The translations under genes were made by a program, and so were the position numbers. A stretch of 53,608 bases of DNA, taken from positions 25,824-79,431 of the forward strand of contig PLUC01000231.1 in assembly GCA_003165415.1 (NCBI GenBank). Direction: 5' to 3'. Every line of letters begins with the position of its first letter. The stretch's first letter is position 1. Below are positions 9,704 to 18,870 of this stretch, piece by piece. Source of the stretch: Holophagaceae bacterium (lineage in GTDB: Bacteria > Acidobacteriota > Holophagae > Holophagales > Holophagaceae). Below the pieces are notes generated by a model that was not told the origin of the DNA, did not search any database, and saw only the letters and a program-made list of their open reading frames with translations.

Positions 9704-11276
9704 CCAGGGTCTGGGCCACCTGGGCCAGGTCCTTGGCGGTGCGGGCGATCTCCTCGGTGGTGGCGGACAGTTCGGTGGCGGCGGAGGCGGTCTGGATGGA
9801 CTCCTGGACTTCCCGCTCCACCTGGCGCGCCGCCTCCTCCCCGGTGCGGCTCTGCTCGGCGGTGGCCTGGGCGATGTGGCTGGCCAGGCGGCCGAAGGCG
9901 GTGAGGTTGGTGCGGATGGTCTCCAGGGAACGCACCGTGGCCCCCACGGTGATGCCGCCCCGGTCCACCGCCGCCTTGGCCTCCTGGATGAGCTGGTTCA
10001 CTTCCTTGGCCGCCAGGCCGGAGCGTTCCGCCAGCTTGCGCACCTCCTCGGCCACCACGGCGAAGCCCTTGCCCTGCTCGCCGGCCTTGGCCGCCTCGAT
10101 GGCGGCGTTGAGGCTCAGCAGGTTGGTCTGCCCGGCGATCTCCTGGATCACCAGGATGGCCTTGGAGATGTCCGCCGCGGTGCGGGTGATGCCGGTCATG
10201 GCCTCGGTGGTGTCGGCGCCGGCGCCGGTCCCCTGCTCCGCCGCGGCCTGGGCCTCGACGAGCTTCACCTGGGTCTCCCGGGCGCCGCTGGCCACCTCGG
10301 AAATGCTGGTGGACAGCTCAGTGATGGACGCCGCCATGCGCTCGGCCCCCGCCTCCTGGGCGTGGGCGCTGCGGGCGATGGCGCCGGTGGCGGAAGCCAT
10401 CTGGTCGGCGGCCGCCGACAGCTGGTGCGAGCCGCTGGCCACCTGGTGCACCCCCTGCATGATGGCGCCCATGGTGCCCTGGAGCTGATCCCCCATCCGG
10501 TTGAGGGTGGCGGCCATGGCCCCGAACTCGTCGCGGCTGGCCAGCCGGCTCCGGGCCCTCAGGTCGCCGCCCGCCGTGGCCTCCAGCACCTGCGCGAACT
10601 CCTTGAGCGGGCTGCTGATGCTGCGGCCCAGGACGATCCCCAGCAGCAGGCTGATCAGGCCCACGGCGCAGCCGGCGGTGATGGTCAGGATGACGGTGCG
10701 CCCGTAGGATCTCCGGATCAGCTTGATGGCGTCCTGGGCCTGCTCCAGGTCCGCGTCCACCAGCTTGGTGGCGTAGCCGTTGAGGGTGAGGTCCATGGGC
10801 AGGAACTTGGCCTCGATGACGGCGGCGGCCGCGTCCTTCTCGCCCGCGCGGGAGGCCGGGAAGATCTCCTGCTCCCTCAGGTTCTTCATGGCCTCGTAGC
10901 CCGCGACGATCTGGGCGCAGCTGTCCCGCGCCGACTTGTCGTCCCCGGGAATGGAGCTGGCGAACTGGCTCATCTGCTGGTGGAAGGTCTGGTCGTAGGC
11001 CTTGCAGATCACCTCGGTCTTGGCGATGGTGTCGGGATCCTTCAGCAGGACGTGGGCGAGGGTGGAGTACTGCATGCGCAGTCGCGCCGAGTTGCCCTGG
11101 CTGAGCTGGGCGATGGGGGTGAGGTTGGCTTCGAACATGCTCTGCGCCTGGTGGAACGAACTGCGCAGGCTGAACAGGCTGAAGCCGATCAGCGCCGCCA
11201 GGAACACCAGGATGAGACTGAACGAGACCATGAGCCTCGCACCGACGGAACGATTATGGAACCACGCCATGCCCAT
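9675..11276 (-). CDS. Methyl-accepting chemotaxis protein, four-helix-bundle sensor type
   Basis: Chemoreceptor of 533 residues. TM1 lies at about residues 14-36, a periplasmic four-helix-bundle (4HB_MCP-like) sensor of about 150 residues follows, TM2 is near 190-215, then HAMP ([15 protein letters not shown]...), and a cytoplasmic coiled-coil signalling hairpin. The tip that contacts CheA/CheW is standard: [21 protein letters not shown] followed by [18 protein letters not shown]. Methylation-type Glu/Gln helices flank it. There is no CheR-docking pentapeptide at the end (ISVFQV). The start at 11276 has AGGAGG six bases upstream. It faces the exporter gene tail-to-tail with a 29-bp overlap and is divergent from cysE. 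Ligand unknown. Confidence 0.93.
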   Translation of the reverse strand: MGMAWFHNRSVGARLMVSFSLILVFLAALIGFSLFSLRSSFHQAQSMFEANLTPIAQLSQGNSARLRMQYSTLAHVLLKDPDTIAKTEVICKAYDQTFHQQMSQFASSIPGDDKSARDSCAQIVAGYEAMKNLREQEIFPASRAGEKDAAAAVIEAKFLPMDLTLNGYATKLVDADLEQAQDAIKLIRRSYGRTVILTITAGCAVGLISLLLGIVLGRSISSPLKEFAQVLEATAGGDLRARSRLASRDEFGAMAATLNRMGDQLQGTMGAIMQGVHQVASGSHQLSAAADQMASATGAIARSAHAQEAGAERMAASITELSTSISEVASGARETQVKLVEAQAAAEQGTGAGADTTEAMTGITRTAADISKAILVIQEIAGQTNLLSLNAAIEAAKAGEQGKGFAVVAEEVRKLAERSGLAAKEVNQLIQEAKAAVDRGGITVGATVRSLETIRTNLTAFGRLASHIAQATAEQSRTGEEAARQVEREVQESIQTASAATELSATTEEIARTAKDLAQVAQTLARQISVFQV

Positions 11277-11337
11277 CCAGCACCTCCTAAAGGGTGAAGC
11301 CTGGCACCCATCCCCAGCCCGGTCTCACTGCATTTTC

Positions 11338-11356
11338 GTCACAAGTCTGTCACAAG
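11338..11356. repeat. Paired GTCACAAG direct repeat between the chemoreceptor and cysE genes
   Basis: GTCACAAG occurs at 11338-11345 and again at 11349-11356, an 11-bp period close to one helical turn, in the 151-bp divergent spacer between the chemoreceptor and the serine acetyltransferase gene. Such phased repeats are typical of activator sites, but no regulator can be named and no clear -35/-10 pair stands out beside it. Confidence 0.35.
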
Positions 11357-11427
11357 CGGACAACACTCGATATCACCGAACTGAATTTTCCACTGGACAT
11401 CCTTGGCCCGCGCCGCAAAACTTTCTG

Positions 11428-12384
11428 ATGAACCAGACCCCCAGCCGAAACAACCCTAGCCACTTCCAGGAACTGGTCTCGGCCATCGTCGCCAGCGACC
11501 TTGCGGAGCCGCGCACCCGGCACATCGACGCGGGCTACCTGCCCAACCGCGACACCGTGATCGAGATCGTCAAGCTGCTGAGGGAGCTGCTCTTCCCCGG
11601 CTACTTTGGGCGCCAGCACCTCACCTCCTCGACCCTTGAGTTCCACGTGGAGGAGCTGCTGCGGGCCATTGACACAAGGCTGTTCGAGCAGGCGCGCAAC
11701 GCCATCCGCCACCAGGCCACCCGCCGGGGCGAGCCCTGCCTGGATTGCGACCGGTCGGCGGAGCGCATCGTCCACCAGCTCCTGGGCGCCATTCCGCGGC
11801 TGCGCGCCATCCTCGCCACGGACGTCCAGGCGGCCTTCGACGGCGACCCGGCGGCGGCGAACCTAGACGAGATCATCTTTTCCTACCCTGGCCTCCTGGC
11901 CATCTCCACCTTCCGTATCGCCCACGAGCTCCACATCAACAAGCTCCCCCTCATCCCCCGGATCATGACGGAATATGCCCACAACATCACCGGGATCGAT
12001 ATCCACCCCGGCGCCACCATCGATGAGTATTTCTTCATCGACCATGGCACCGGGGTGGTCATCGGCGAGACCACCATCATCGGCAAGCGCGCCAAGATCT
12101 ACCAGGGCGTGACCCTCGGGGCCCTGTCCACCCGCGGCGGCCAGACCCTCCGGGGCGCCAAGCGGCACCCCACGCTCATGGACGAAGTGACGGTCTATTC
12201 CGGCGCCTCGATCCTCGGCGGGGAGACCATCATCGGTGAGGGGGCGGTCATCGCCAGCAACGTGTTCCTCACCCAGTCGGTGCCGGCCGGTACCCGGGTC
12301 TCCGGCAAGAACCCCGAACTGCAGTACAAGAACCACAAGAAGGTGGAGTTCCGGCAGGACTTCCCCGACGACTGGGTCATCTGA
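11428..12384 (+). CDS. cysE: Serine O-acetyltransferase
   Basis: Enzyme of 318 residues that acetylates L-serine with acetyl-CoA to O-acetylserine, the first committed step of cysteine synthesis. An N-terminal helical region of about 180 residues precedes a left-handed beta-helix of hexapeptide repeats. The diagnostic run is GIDIHPGATIDEYFFIDHGT, then GVVIGETTIIGKRAKIYQGV and TLGALS, which includes the catalytic His-Asp region. The long N-terminal portion fits the roughly 310-residue cysE/epsC type rather than the short form. No strong ribosome-binding site precedes the ATG at 11428; it was chosen because upstream in-frame sequence lies in the promoter region. Its stop codon is immediately followed by the GTG of the aldehyde dehydrogenase gene, implying co-transcription. 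No cysK is adjacent. Confidence 0.92.
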   Translation: MNQTPSRNNPSHFQELVSAIVASDLAEPRTRHIDAGYLPNRDTVIEIVKLLRELLFPGYFGRQHLTSSTLEFHVEELLRAIDTRLFEQARNAIRHQATRRGEPCLDCDRSAERIVHQLLGAIPRLRAILATDVQAAFDGDPAAANLDEIIFSYPGLLAISTFRIAHELHINKLPLIPRIMTEYAHNITGIDIHPGATIDEYFFIDHGTGVVIGETTIIGKRAKIYQGVTLGALSTRGGQTLRGAKRHPTLMDEVTVYSGASILGGETIIGEGAVIASNVFLTQSVPAGTRVSGKNPELQYKNHKKVEFRQDFPDDWVI

Positions 12385-13779
12385 GTGATCCCCGGGGATC
12401 TGTTCCAGCGGCAGCGGGAGGCCCGCTGGGCGGTGGCGGCCACCACGCCGGCCCAGCGCCGGGCCAAGCTGCGGCGGCTGCTGGAGGCCCTCACGGCCCG
12501 CCGGGCGGAAGCCCACACGGCGCTGCGGGCCGATTTCGGCAAGGTCCCCGAGGAGGTGGACCTGGCCGAGCTGTATCCGCTCATCAGCGAACTCAGGGGC
12601 GCCATCCGCCACCTGCCCCGCTGGATGCGCCCCGAGCGGGTGCCAACGCCCATGGCCTTCGCCGGCAGCCGGGCCTGGATCCGGCACGAGCCCAAAGGCC
12701 TGGCGCTGATCATCAGCCCGTGGAACTACCCGCTCTACCTGACCCTGGGTCCGCTGGTCTCCGCGGTTGCGGCGGGCAACTGCGCGGTGCTCAAGCCTTC
12801 GGAGTTCACCCCTCACGCCGCCGCCTTCATGCGCTCCCTGCTGGCGGAGGTCTTCCCGGAAACCGAGGTCGCCCTGGTGGAAGGCGACGAGCGCGCCGCC
12901 CAGGCCCTGCTGGAGCTGCCGTTCGACCACATCTTCTTCACCGGCAGCCCGGCGGTGGGCCAGGTGGTCATGCGCGCCGCGGCCGAGCACCTCAGTTCCA
13001 TGACCCTGGAGCTGGGCGGGAAGTCCCCGGTGCTGGTGGACGCGGACGCCGATCCGCGGCTGGCCGCGCGCCGGATCGCCTGGGGCAAGTTCCTGAACGC
13101 CGGCCAGACCTGCGTGGCCCCGGACCACGTCCTGGCCCACCGGAGCATCCACCGCCGCCTGGTGGAGGAACTGTCCCGCGCCGTGGCCTCATTCTATGGC
13201 CCCAGCCCCGCCGAACGGCGGCGCAGCCCGGACTTCGCCCGGATCATCAACGCCCGCCACCACGCCCGCCTGCGCGGCCTGCTGGAGGGCTCCGCCGGTC
13301 GCGTGGAACTGGGCGGGGAGTGGGATGCCAGCGACAACTATTTCGCCCCCACGGTCATCACCGGGGTCCCGCTGGATGCGCCGCTGATGCGGGAGGAGAT
13401 CTTCGGGCCCATCCTGCCGGTGCTGGAGGTGCCCGACATGGACGCCGCCGTGGCCATCGTGAACGCCCGGCCCAAGCCGCTGGCCCTCTACGTCTTCACC
13501 GGCCGGCCGGCCGCCGCCGAGGCGATCCTGGCCCGCACCCGCGCCGGCGGCTCCTGCATCAACGACACCGTCCTCCAGTTCGCCCACCCGCACCTGCCCG
13601 GAGGCGGGGTGAGCCGTTCGGGCCTGGGCAAGGCCCACGGCCATTTCGGCTTCCAGGCCTTCTCCAACGCCCGGGGGATCCTGCGCAGCGGATCGCGGTT
13701 TTCGACCATCCAGTGGATGTACCCGCCGTTCACGTCCCGGGTGCGCAGGCTCATCAATCTGACCCTGCGTTTCTTCTAA
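12385..13779 (+). CDS. Aldehyde dehydrogenase, class 3 / fatty-aldehyde type
   Basis: NAD(P)-dependent oxidation of an aldehyde to its acid; 464 residues, the short length typical of ALDH3-like enzymes. The general base is E209 in LELGGKSP and the catalytic nucleophile is C243 in AGQTCVAPDHVL. The N-terminal segment PKGLALIISPWNYPLYLTLG forms the oxyanion/cofactor region, and the C-terminal hydrophobic segment WMYPPFTSRVRRLINLTLRFF is similar to membrane-proximal ends of fatty aldehyde dehydrogenases. The GTG start directly abuts the cysE stop codon, so translation is probably coupled. It converges, without a gap, on the four-gene lipid-type operon that ends at 13780. Physiological substrate unknown; long-chain aldehyde is a reasonable inference. 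Confidence 0.9.
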   Translation: MIPGDLFQRQREARWAVAATTPAQRRAKLRRLLEALTARRAEAHTALRADFGKVPEEVDLAELYPLISELRGAIRHLPRWMRPERVPTPMAFAGSRAWIRHEPKGLALIISPWNYPLYLTLGPLVSAVAAGNCAVLKPSEFTPHAAAFMRSLLAEVFPETEVALVEGDERAAQALLELPFDHIFFTGSPAVGQVVMRAAAEHLSSMTLELGGKSPVLVDADADPRLAARRIAWGKFLNAGQTCVAPDHVLAHRSIHRRLVEELSRAVASFYGPSPAERRRSPDFARIINARHHARLRGLLEGSAGRVELGGEWDASDNYFAPTVITGVPLDAPLMREEIFGPILPVLEVPDMDAAVAIVNARPKPLALYVFTGRPAAAEAILARTRAGGSCINDTVLQFAHPHLPGGGVSRSGLGKAHGHFGFQAFSNARGILRSGSRFSTIQWMYPPFTSRVRRLINLTLRFF

Positions 13780-14094
13780 TCACTCCTCCTTGGTGAGGAA
13801 GAACACGGTCTCTCCATCCTTTTCAAAGGCCTCACGGGTCCGGTTGACCGGCAGGGACTCGATGACATGCCCGCCCTGGTCCCTGATCTCCACCTGGTTC
13901 ACCCGCTCCAGCTGCCGCAGGTGGGAGCCTTCCCAGCGGACCTCCACCAGGTTGTCCCAGAAACTGGCGTGACCATCGATGCCGATGATCGATGCGACCG
14001 TATTCTGGTAGATCGCCACGTCCTGATCCGCGACCGGGACGCCTTCCGCATCTTCAAACAGAACCACGGCCGCGTTCCGGACCACCATCCTCAT
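13780..14094 (-). CDS. Small protein of unknown function, last gene of the FadL/nucleotidase/SDR operon
   Basis: I do not recognise this 104-residue protein. It has no signal peptide or membrane segment. The sequence alternates short hydrophobic strands with polar turns (VVRNAAVVLFEDAEGVPV, then NLVEVRWEGSHLRQLERV), which suggests a compact beta-rich domain, and it ends in acidic residues. Two ATG codons (14094 and 14088) are possible starts; the first is used here and only weak purine-rich sequence precedes either. The start lies inside the 3' end of the SDR gene (41-bp overlap), so it appears translationally coupled to that operon. Coding is supported by the tight packing between neighbours. 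Confidence 0.6.
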   Translation of the reverse strand: MRMVVRNAAVVLFEDAEGVPVADQDVAIYQNTVASIIGIDGHASFWDNLVEVRWEGSHLRQLERVNQVEIRDQGGHVIESLPVNRTREAFEKDGETVFFLTKEE

Positions 14095-14926
14095 CGTTGC
14101 CCCCGTGAGGCATTCTATCCAACCTCCCCGAGAACCCGTCCATGTTCCGGTCCACCCCGAAAAACCGCATCACGGCGTCGTACAGGCCCAGGGGCAGGAT
14201 CCGCACCAGCAGCACCGCCATCACGAACCGGGGCATGACCAGGCGCCTGCGGTTGCCCTGGATGGCCCCCAGGATCCGCCCGGCCACGTAGTCCGGCTGG
14301 AGGATGGGCAGCAGACGCGGGAAGCTGGTGCGCACGCCCCGGAACATGCCTGTGTCGATGTACCACGGGCAGACCACGGTGGTGCGGATGGGATGGCCCA
14401 GGCGCCTGAGCTCGAGCCGGAGGGATTCGTCGAAGCCCACCGCCGCGAACTTGGAGGCGCAGTAGTCGGTGAGCCGGGAGGTGCCGCCCAGGCCGGCGGC
14501 GGAAGCGATGGTCACCACGTGGCCCCGGCCCCGGGCGATCATGGCCGGGAGCAGGGCGCGCACGGTCCAGAACAGGGCCAAGGTGTTCACCTGGAAGGTC
14601 CGCTCGATGGCCGCGTCGGAGCACTCCAGCAGGGGTTTGCCGGTGACCACGCCGGCGTTGTTGATGAGGATGTCCACCGGGCCCCGGGCCGCCAGCACCC
14701 GGGCGGCGGTGGCCTGGACCGCGGACCGGTCGCACAGGTCCACCGTGAACGCCGCGGCATCCGCCCCAGCCAAGCCCAGCTCCAGCCTGGCCGCCAGCAG
14801 TCCGGCCTGGTCCCGGTCCAGCAGCGTGACCCGGGCACCCCGGGCGGCGGCGCCCCGGGCCAGGAGGCGGCCGATGCCGCTGGCCGCGCCGGTGATGAGG
14901 ACGTGGGCATCGCGGAAGCCGGTCAT
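14054..14926 (-). CDS. Short-chain dehydrogenase/reductase
   Basis: Classical SDR of 290 residues that reduces or oxidises a hydroxyl/keto group with NAD(P). The cofactor motif T12-G-A-A-S-G-I-G19 is followed by ILINNAGV, the catalytic Y155-x-x-x-K159 (YCASK) with an upstream serine, and a C-terminal extension containing a hydrophobic stretch (RFVMAVLLVRILPLGLYDAV) typical of membrane-associated lipid or retinol-type SDRs. Its ATG overlaps the stop codon of the nucleotidase gene in an ATGA, so the two are co-translated. The locus also has a glycerol-3-phosphate dehydrogenase and an alkyl-DHAP-synthase-like protein. Acyl/alkyl-DHAP reductases of the yeast AYR1 type are also SDRs, so that activity is a candidate, but by context only. 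Confidence 0.88.
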   Translation of the reverse strand: MTGFRDAHVLITGAASGIGRLLARGAAARGARVTLLDRDQAGLLAARLELGLAGADAAAFTVDLCDRSAVQATAARVLAARGPVDILINNAGVVTGKPLLECSDAAIERTFQVNTLALFWTVRALLPAMIARGRGHVVTIASAAGLGGTSRLTDYCASKFAAVGFDESLRLELRRLGHPIRTTVVCPWYIDTGMFRGVRTSFPRLLPILQPDYVAGRILGAIQGNRRRLVMPRFVMAVLLVRILPLGLYDAVMRFFGVDRNMDGFSGRLDRMPHGGNDEDGGPERGRGSV

Positions 14927-17238
14927 GGCGCCTGCCGCAGGGATTCGGCCACGGCCGCCAAGGCGCCGATGGCACCCAGCGGGTAGGAGGCGTTCCGGGT
15001 CCGGACCGCGGCGCCGGAAGTCTGGAATTGGCTGAAGTCGTGGCTGGAGCCGTACTCGGAGGTGATCCAGCCGTCGCGGAAGTGGCTGCCATCCAGGTAC
15101 AGGAGGAGGGCCATCCAGGCCTTCACTTCCTGGAAGGCGCCGCCCGGGTCCAGGTTGATGCGGTTGGCCAGGATGGCCTGGAGGCCAGCCGGGGTGGCGC
15201 CCGAGAGCCGGGCGTCCCCCTGGGCCGCCTGGTAGATGGGCGCGCCGGTGCCGAAGCGCGTCTCGGCGGCATTGGCCATGAGGAGCACGTACAGATCCAG
15301 GACGATCCGGTGGCGGCCGGGGGCGAGGACACCCGCCGGGCCGGTGCAGGCGGAGTCTGCGGGAGCGAAGGCCGAAATGGTTCCGATGGCGGCCTGGGCC
15401 TTGGCCATGAGCAGGGCGGCGAGGGCTGCATCGGAATGCCGCTCCGTGCCGGCCACCAGGCCCAGCAGGGCCAGATTGTCCGCGATCCGGACCGTGCCGG
15501 GGTCGGGGTCGCCGAGCCAGACCATGGCACCGGCGTACGGGTTGCCCGCGGCCATGGCGTCCAGGAGGGCGGCGCCCCGGTCGGAAGCCAGGGCGGCCAG
15601 GGCCGCCAGGGCCTGCGCGGCCGGGGTGGAACCCTCCTCCGCCCGCTGCCCGGTGAGGCGGAGCGCGGTGACGGCGCTGGCGGCGGAGAAGAAGGCGGCG
15701 GTTTCCGCCGGCCGCAGGCCGTAGCTTAGGCCGGAGAGGTTCAGGTAGTCGTCCTGGCGGGCGATGCCGGACTGGGTGAGCAGCTGCATGGCGCAAAGGG
15801 TGCGCAGGCCGGCGTCATCCACATACCCTGAGACCAGCGGTTCCCCGGTGCTGCCGTTCTGGGCCGGGTCCGGGGAGAGCCCCAGGGGCAGGATCCCGTA
15901 CAGATCGGCGAAGGTGATGGGGGCGCCGGCATCCAGACCGCCCCGCAGCTCCCCCGCGGCCAGCAGCGCCGCGGTGAACGGGGTCGGGTCGGGGGAGCCC
16001 GCGGCCAGAAGGCCGTTGGCCGCGGCCCGGATGGCGTCCGCGCACAGGTCGCCGAGCCCGTTGGGGGCGGGCACGGCATCCCGGTCATTGGACTGGAGGT
16101 CCTGGGCGGTGCCGGCCACGGGATGGTAGATGCCCCGGGCCGGGTCCCCGGCGGCGTAGTCGCCGAACCGGGCCACCCCGGTGAGCACCGGGGCCAGGGT
16201 CCGGTTCAGTTCCAGGTCGGTGCGGGCCAGACTGAGGGCGAAGGCCGGATCGGGCATGCCCGGGGGATCCAGGGCGGCGAGGACGGCATCGGTCATGGCC
16301 GGGTTTTCCGAGGCCTCCAGCCGGAAGGCGCCGGCCTGGTCATCCCAGGCCAGGTCCACCCGGGAGACATTGGTGCCGTATGCGCCGGCACAGAAGACGA
16401 GGGTCTTCCAGGCGCCGTTGGCCACGGTCCGGGCGGAGTCCAGGGGGTTGTGGGTGTGGCCCGAGGCGATGGCGTCGATCCCGGTCACGTGCCTGGCCAG
16501 GTCCACGTCCTCCCCTTCGGCGCCGGCGGCATCGGTGCCGGCATGATCCAGGGCGATGACGAGCCGGCATCCCTGCCCGCTCCGGAGGCTGTCCACGAGG
16601 GTCTGCACCACTCGGTAGTCCGCGCCGTAGTCCGTGAACCGCACCGGCGCTGCGGGCGCGTCGCCGGCCGCGTCCCTGCCCATGAGCCCGATGAAGCCCA
16701 CCCGCAGGCCGTTGGCCAGGGTTTCCACCACGGTCCCGCGGATCGCCTTGCCCGGGCCCAGGAACGGGGCCAGATCGGCATCCCCGCCCAGGTCAAGGTT
16801 GGAAGCGACGATGGGCGTCCTTAAGCCGAAGCCCCGGGCCGCGGCCCCCAGCACCCCGGCCAGGCCCGCGGGGCCGTCGTCGAATTCGTGGTTGCCCAGG
16901 GTGATGCAGTCGTAGCGCAGGGCGTCGGCGAACCAGAGGGCCAGGGGCCGCCGGCCCAGGGTGAGGTCGTAGATCGTGCCCATGCTCCAGTCCCCGGAAT
17001 CCACCAGCAGCACCGGGTGTCCGCAGGTGGCCCGCACCTGCGTCACGTATGCGGCGATTCTCGGGTATCCGCCCAGGTCCGGGGGGCCGCCGGCGAGGTG
17101 GCCGGCGCCGCGGCAGTGATCGTGGAGGTCGGTGGTCTGGAGGATGGTCACCCGCGCCGCCCCGTCCGGCGCGGCGGACAGGGGCGGGGCGCCGGCGAGC
17201 AGGGCGGCGAAGGCGAACAGCAGGATTTTCACGGTCAC
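14923..17238 (-). CDS. Periplasmic metallophosphatase of the 5'-nucleotidase (UshA) family with a C-terminal extension
   Basis: Exported two-domain phosphohydrolase of 771 residues. A signal peptide (ILLFAFAALLAGAPPLSA) precedes a calcineurin-like domain with the dimetal motifs TTDLHDH, VDSGDW, TLGNHEFD, ALDHAG and ASGHTHN. The 5'-nucleotidase C-terminal domain follows at about residues 370-500 (GDLCADAIRAAA, then GELRGG and TFADLYGILPLG). About 250 further residues at the C-terminus, rich in Ala and Leu helices, exceed the usual 520-650 length and match nothing I recognise. The first motif reads DLHDH rather than the commoner DxHG. The GTG at 17238 is supported by AAAAGGAG six bases upstream. 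It lies 12 bp after the FadL-like gene. Nucleotide or another phosphoester could be the substrate. Confidence 0.85.
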   Translation of the reverse strand: MTVKILLFAFAALLAGAPPLSAAPDGAARVTILQTTDLHDHCRGAGHLAGGPPDLGGYPRIAAYVTQVRATCGHPVLLVDSGDWSMGTIYDLTLGRRPLALWFADALRYDCITLGNHEFDDGPAGLAGVLGAAARGFGLRTPIVASNLDLGGDADLAPFLGPGKAIRGTVVETLANGLRVGFIGLMGRDAAGDAPAAPVRFTDYGADYRVVQTLVDSLRSGQGCRLVIALDHAGTDAAGAEGEDVDLARHVTGIDAIASGHTHNPLDSARTVANGAWKTLVFCAGAYGTNVSRVDLAWDDQAGAFRLEASENPAMTDAVLAALDPPGMPDPAFALSLARTDLELNRTLAPVLTGVARFGDYAAGDPARGIYHPVAGTAQDLQSNDRDAVPAPNGLGDLCADAIRAAANGLLAAGSPDPTPFTAALLAAGELRGGLDAGAPITFADLYGILPLGLSPDPAQNGSTGEPLVSGYVDDAGLRTLCAMQLLTQSGIARQDDYLNLSGLSYGLRPAETAAFFSAASAVTALRLTGQRAEEGSTPAAQALAALAALASDRGAALLDAMAAGNPYAGAMVWLGDPDPGTVRIADNLALLGLVAGTERHSDAALAALLMAKAQAAIGTISAFAPADSACTGPAGVLAPGRHRIVLDLYVLLMANAAETRFGTGAPIYQAAQGDARLSGATPAGLQAILANRINLDPGGAFQEVKAWMALLLYLDGSHFRDGWITSEYGSSHDFSQFQTSGAAVRTRNASYPLGAIGALAAVAESLRQAP

Positions 17239-17250
17239 AGCGGACTCCTT

Positions 17251-18705
17251 TTAAAGGGGCAGGTGGTAATCGATGCCAAAAGCGAGGATGAGGTAGCGCT
17301 TGTCGTATTCCTTGCGTGGGCTGACGGCCGCTCCGGAGGCGGCGAAGGCGGCCTGGAGCGCCTGGTCGCCCTGGTCGGCGTTCTGGTAGCGGTGGACGAA
17401 CCCGGTGCCGGCCACCCCGGCGTTGAGCCGGAGCCGGTCCGACACCTGGCACTGGAAGCCCGTGCCCAGGGACAGGTAGTCGGAATGGGCGCCGGGCAGG
17501 CTGATGTCCAGGGTCGCGCGCCGGCGCTGGCCGATCTGGTTGACGTTCACCCCCAGGCTCAGCAGCCAGCGCGGGTCGAGGCGGTATTCCAGGGCGGCCG
17601 ACTCCTCCCAGGTGTTCCGGTAGTCCCGGCGGGAGTCGATGCCGGCGGCGGGATCGTCCAGCATGTCCATGCGGGCTGAATGCTCCAGGTAGGCGTTCAG
17701 CCCCAGGGATCCGCGCAGGCTCGGGGTGAACTGCCAGCCGGCCCCCAGGCGCCAGGTGCGGGGCAGGTCCAGGCGCGAACGCTGTCCGTCCTGGAACCGG
17801 CCCCCGCCATCGGCGCCGCCGCGCACCGCGGTCCGGAAGCACAGGGGCGTTCCCATTTCATAGGTGAGGTTCAGCACCAGGTCCGGCCGCGGGTAGAGGT
17901 TGATGCCGATCTCGCCGGAATAGCCCACCGCCCGGGAGGTCACGTTGATGAGGGTCAGGGTCTGGTGGCGCTGATCGTCGCCGTACTGGTCGTAGGTGCA
18001 GGCGCCGGCGAAGCCCCCGACGATGTCCTGGCGGGCCCAGACCAGCCGCCCGGCCAGGGCCAGGGCGAAGCGGGGGCTGAACCGGTAGGCCCCGCCGAGA
18101 CGCCAGGCCAGGTAGCGGGAGGAGCCCTTCAGCCAAGAGTTGGAGGGGAAGGGCGCCGCGTCCAGGCCGGCCGCCGCCACCGCGGCCTGGGCCTGGGCCG
18201 GGCCGGCGCCGGCCGCTATCGCCGCCCCATATGCATCGGCACCGATGCGCCCGGAAGCTGCGCCGCCGTATCCCGCCGCCTGCTTCCCGGCCAGGTCCAG
18301 GCTGGGCAGGCCCTGCCGCCAATGGCGCACGGCGGTGGCGCCGATGGTCTCCAGGGCGGTGAACGCGGCCCAGCGGTCCTTCCGGTAGGCGGCATAGACA
18401 TTGGGCAGGAGCCAGGCCGGGTTGCTGGATTCGTCGTTCCGGTCCCCCAGCGCCGGGTTGCCCAGGGTCCGCACGGTGGCCCACTGGAGGATCGTCTGGC
18501 CGCTGAGGTTGAAGGTGAGCCCCGGGCGCAGGTTCACCGTCCCGGCCATGTTGTAGTAGACGATATCGGCGTCATCGATGGCGCTGTTCCGGTCGAAGCT
18601 GCGGATGTACTCGGCGCTCTGGTTGCTGTTGTAGAACACGCCCCCCGCCCGGACAGCCTTGGGCGCGAGCATGGCCAGCAACAAAACGACTTGGGCCCAC
18701 TTCAA
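17251..18705 (-). CDS. FadL/OmpP1/TodX-like outer-membrane hydrophobic-compound transporter
   Basis: Outer-membrane barrel of 484 residues. A signal peptide (VVLLLAMLAPKAVRAGG) leads into SAEYIRSFDRNSAIDDADIVYYN, the N-terminal hatch region characteristic of FadL-family proteins that pass fatty acids or other hydrophobic molecules. Alternating amphipathic strands follow (for example YLAWRLGGAYRFSPRFALAL) and the end YLILAFGIDYHLPL resembles a terminal strand. The start is a TTG at 18705 with AGAGG six bases upstream. It is the first gene of the leftward operon and is transcribed from the AT-rich divergent spacer shared with glpD. Transport of a lipid or lipid precursor is inferred from family and neighbours. 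Confidence 0.82.
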   Translation of the reverse strand: MKWAQVVLLLAMLAPKAVRAGGVFYNSNQSAEYIRSFDRNSAIDDADIVYYNMAGTVNLRPGLTFNLSGQTILQWATVRTLGNPALGDRNDESSNPAWLLPNVYAAYRKDRWAAFTALETIGATAVRHWRQGLPSLDLAGKQAAGYGGAASGRIGADAYGAAIAAGAGPAQAQAAVAAAGLDAAPFPSNSWLKGSSRYLAWRLGGAYRFSPRFALALAGRLVWARQDIVGGFAGACTYDQYGDDQRHQTLTLINVTSRAVGYSGEIGINLYPRPDLVLNLTYEMGTPLCFRTAVRGGADGGGRFQDGQRSRLDLPRTWRLGAGWQFTPSLRGSLGLNAYLEHSARMDMLDDPAAGIDSRRDYRNTWEESAALEYRLDPRWLLSLGVNVNQIGQRRRATLDISLPGAHSDYLSLGTGFQCQVSDRLRLNAGVAGTGFVHRYQNADQGDQALQAAFAASGAAVSPRKEYDKRYLILAFGIDYHLPL

Positions 18706-18723
18706 TGGATACCTCTGATAAAG

Positions 18724-18851
18724 TTATTAAATTTGAATACAGTATTTAAAACCTTATTAATCGTTTTTCAGGAGGATAATTACGTCTTGACATGGCTCAT
18801 TTTCATCGGGCATACTTCACAAAGTCAAGCGCAAGAAGACAAATTTAATAA
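18724..18851. promoter_or_regulatory. 11-bp inverted repeats bracketing the divergent control region
   Basis: TTATTAAATTT at 18724-18734 is the exact reverse complement of AAATTTAATAA at 18841-18851. The two copies sit about 20 bp from the starts of the two divergent genes, one on each side, in a 165-bp spacer that is AT-rich against a background near 70% GC. This symmetry would suit a regulator binding both ends to control both operons. No regulator gene is adjacent. Confidence 0.45.
18787..18816 (+). promoter_or_regulatory. Candidate sigma-70-type promoter for glpD
   Basis: TTGACA at 18787-18792 matches the -35 consensus, and CATACT at 18811-18816 is a reasonable -10, with an 18-bp spacer. 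Transcription would start near 18823 and leave a leader of about 48 bases before the glpD ATG at 18871. The leader lacks a clear ribosome-binding site. Prediction by eye only. Confidence 0.45.
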
Positions 18852-18870
18852 TTAAAATGGTTTATTACCT

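Noticed and set aside
13867-14238. Plus-strand frame opposite the small unknown gene and the SDR 3' end
   Set aside because: It runs through two genes with better support and shows no motif or ribosome-binding site.
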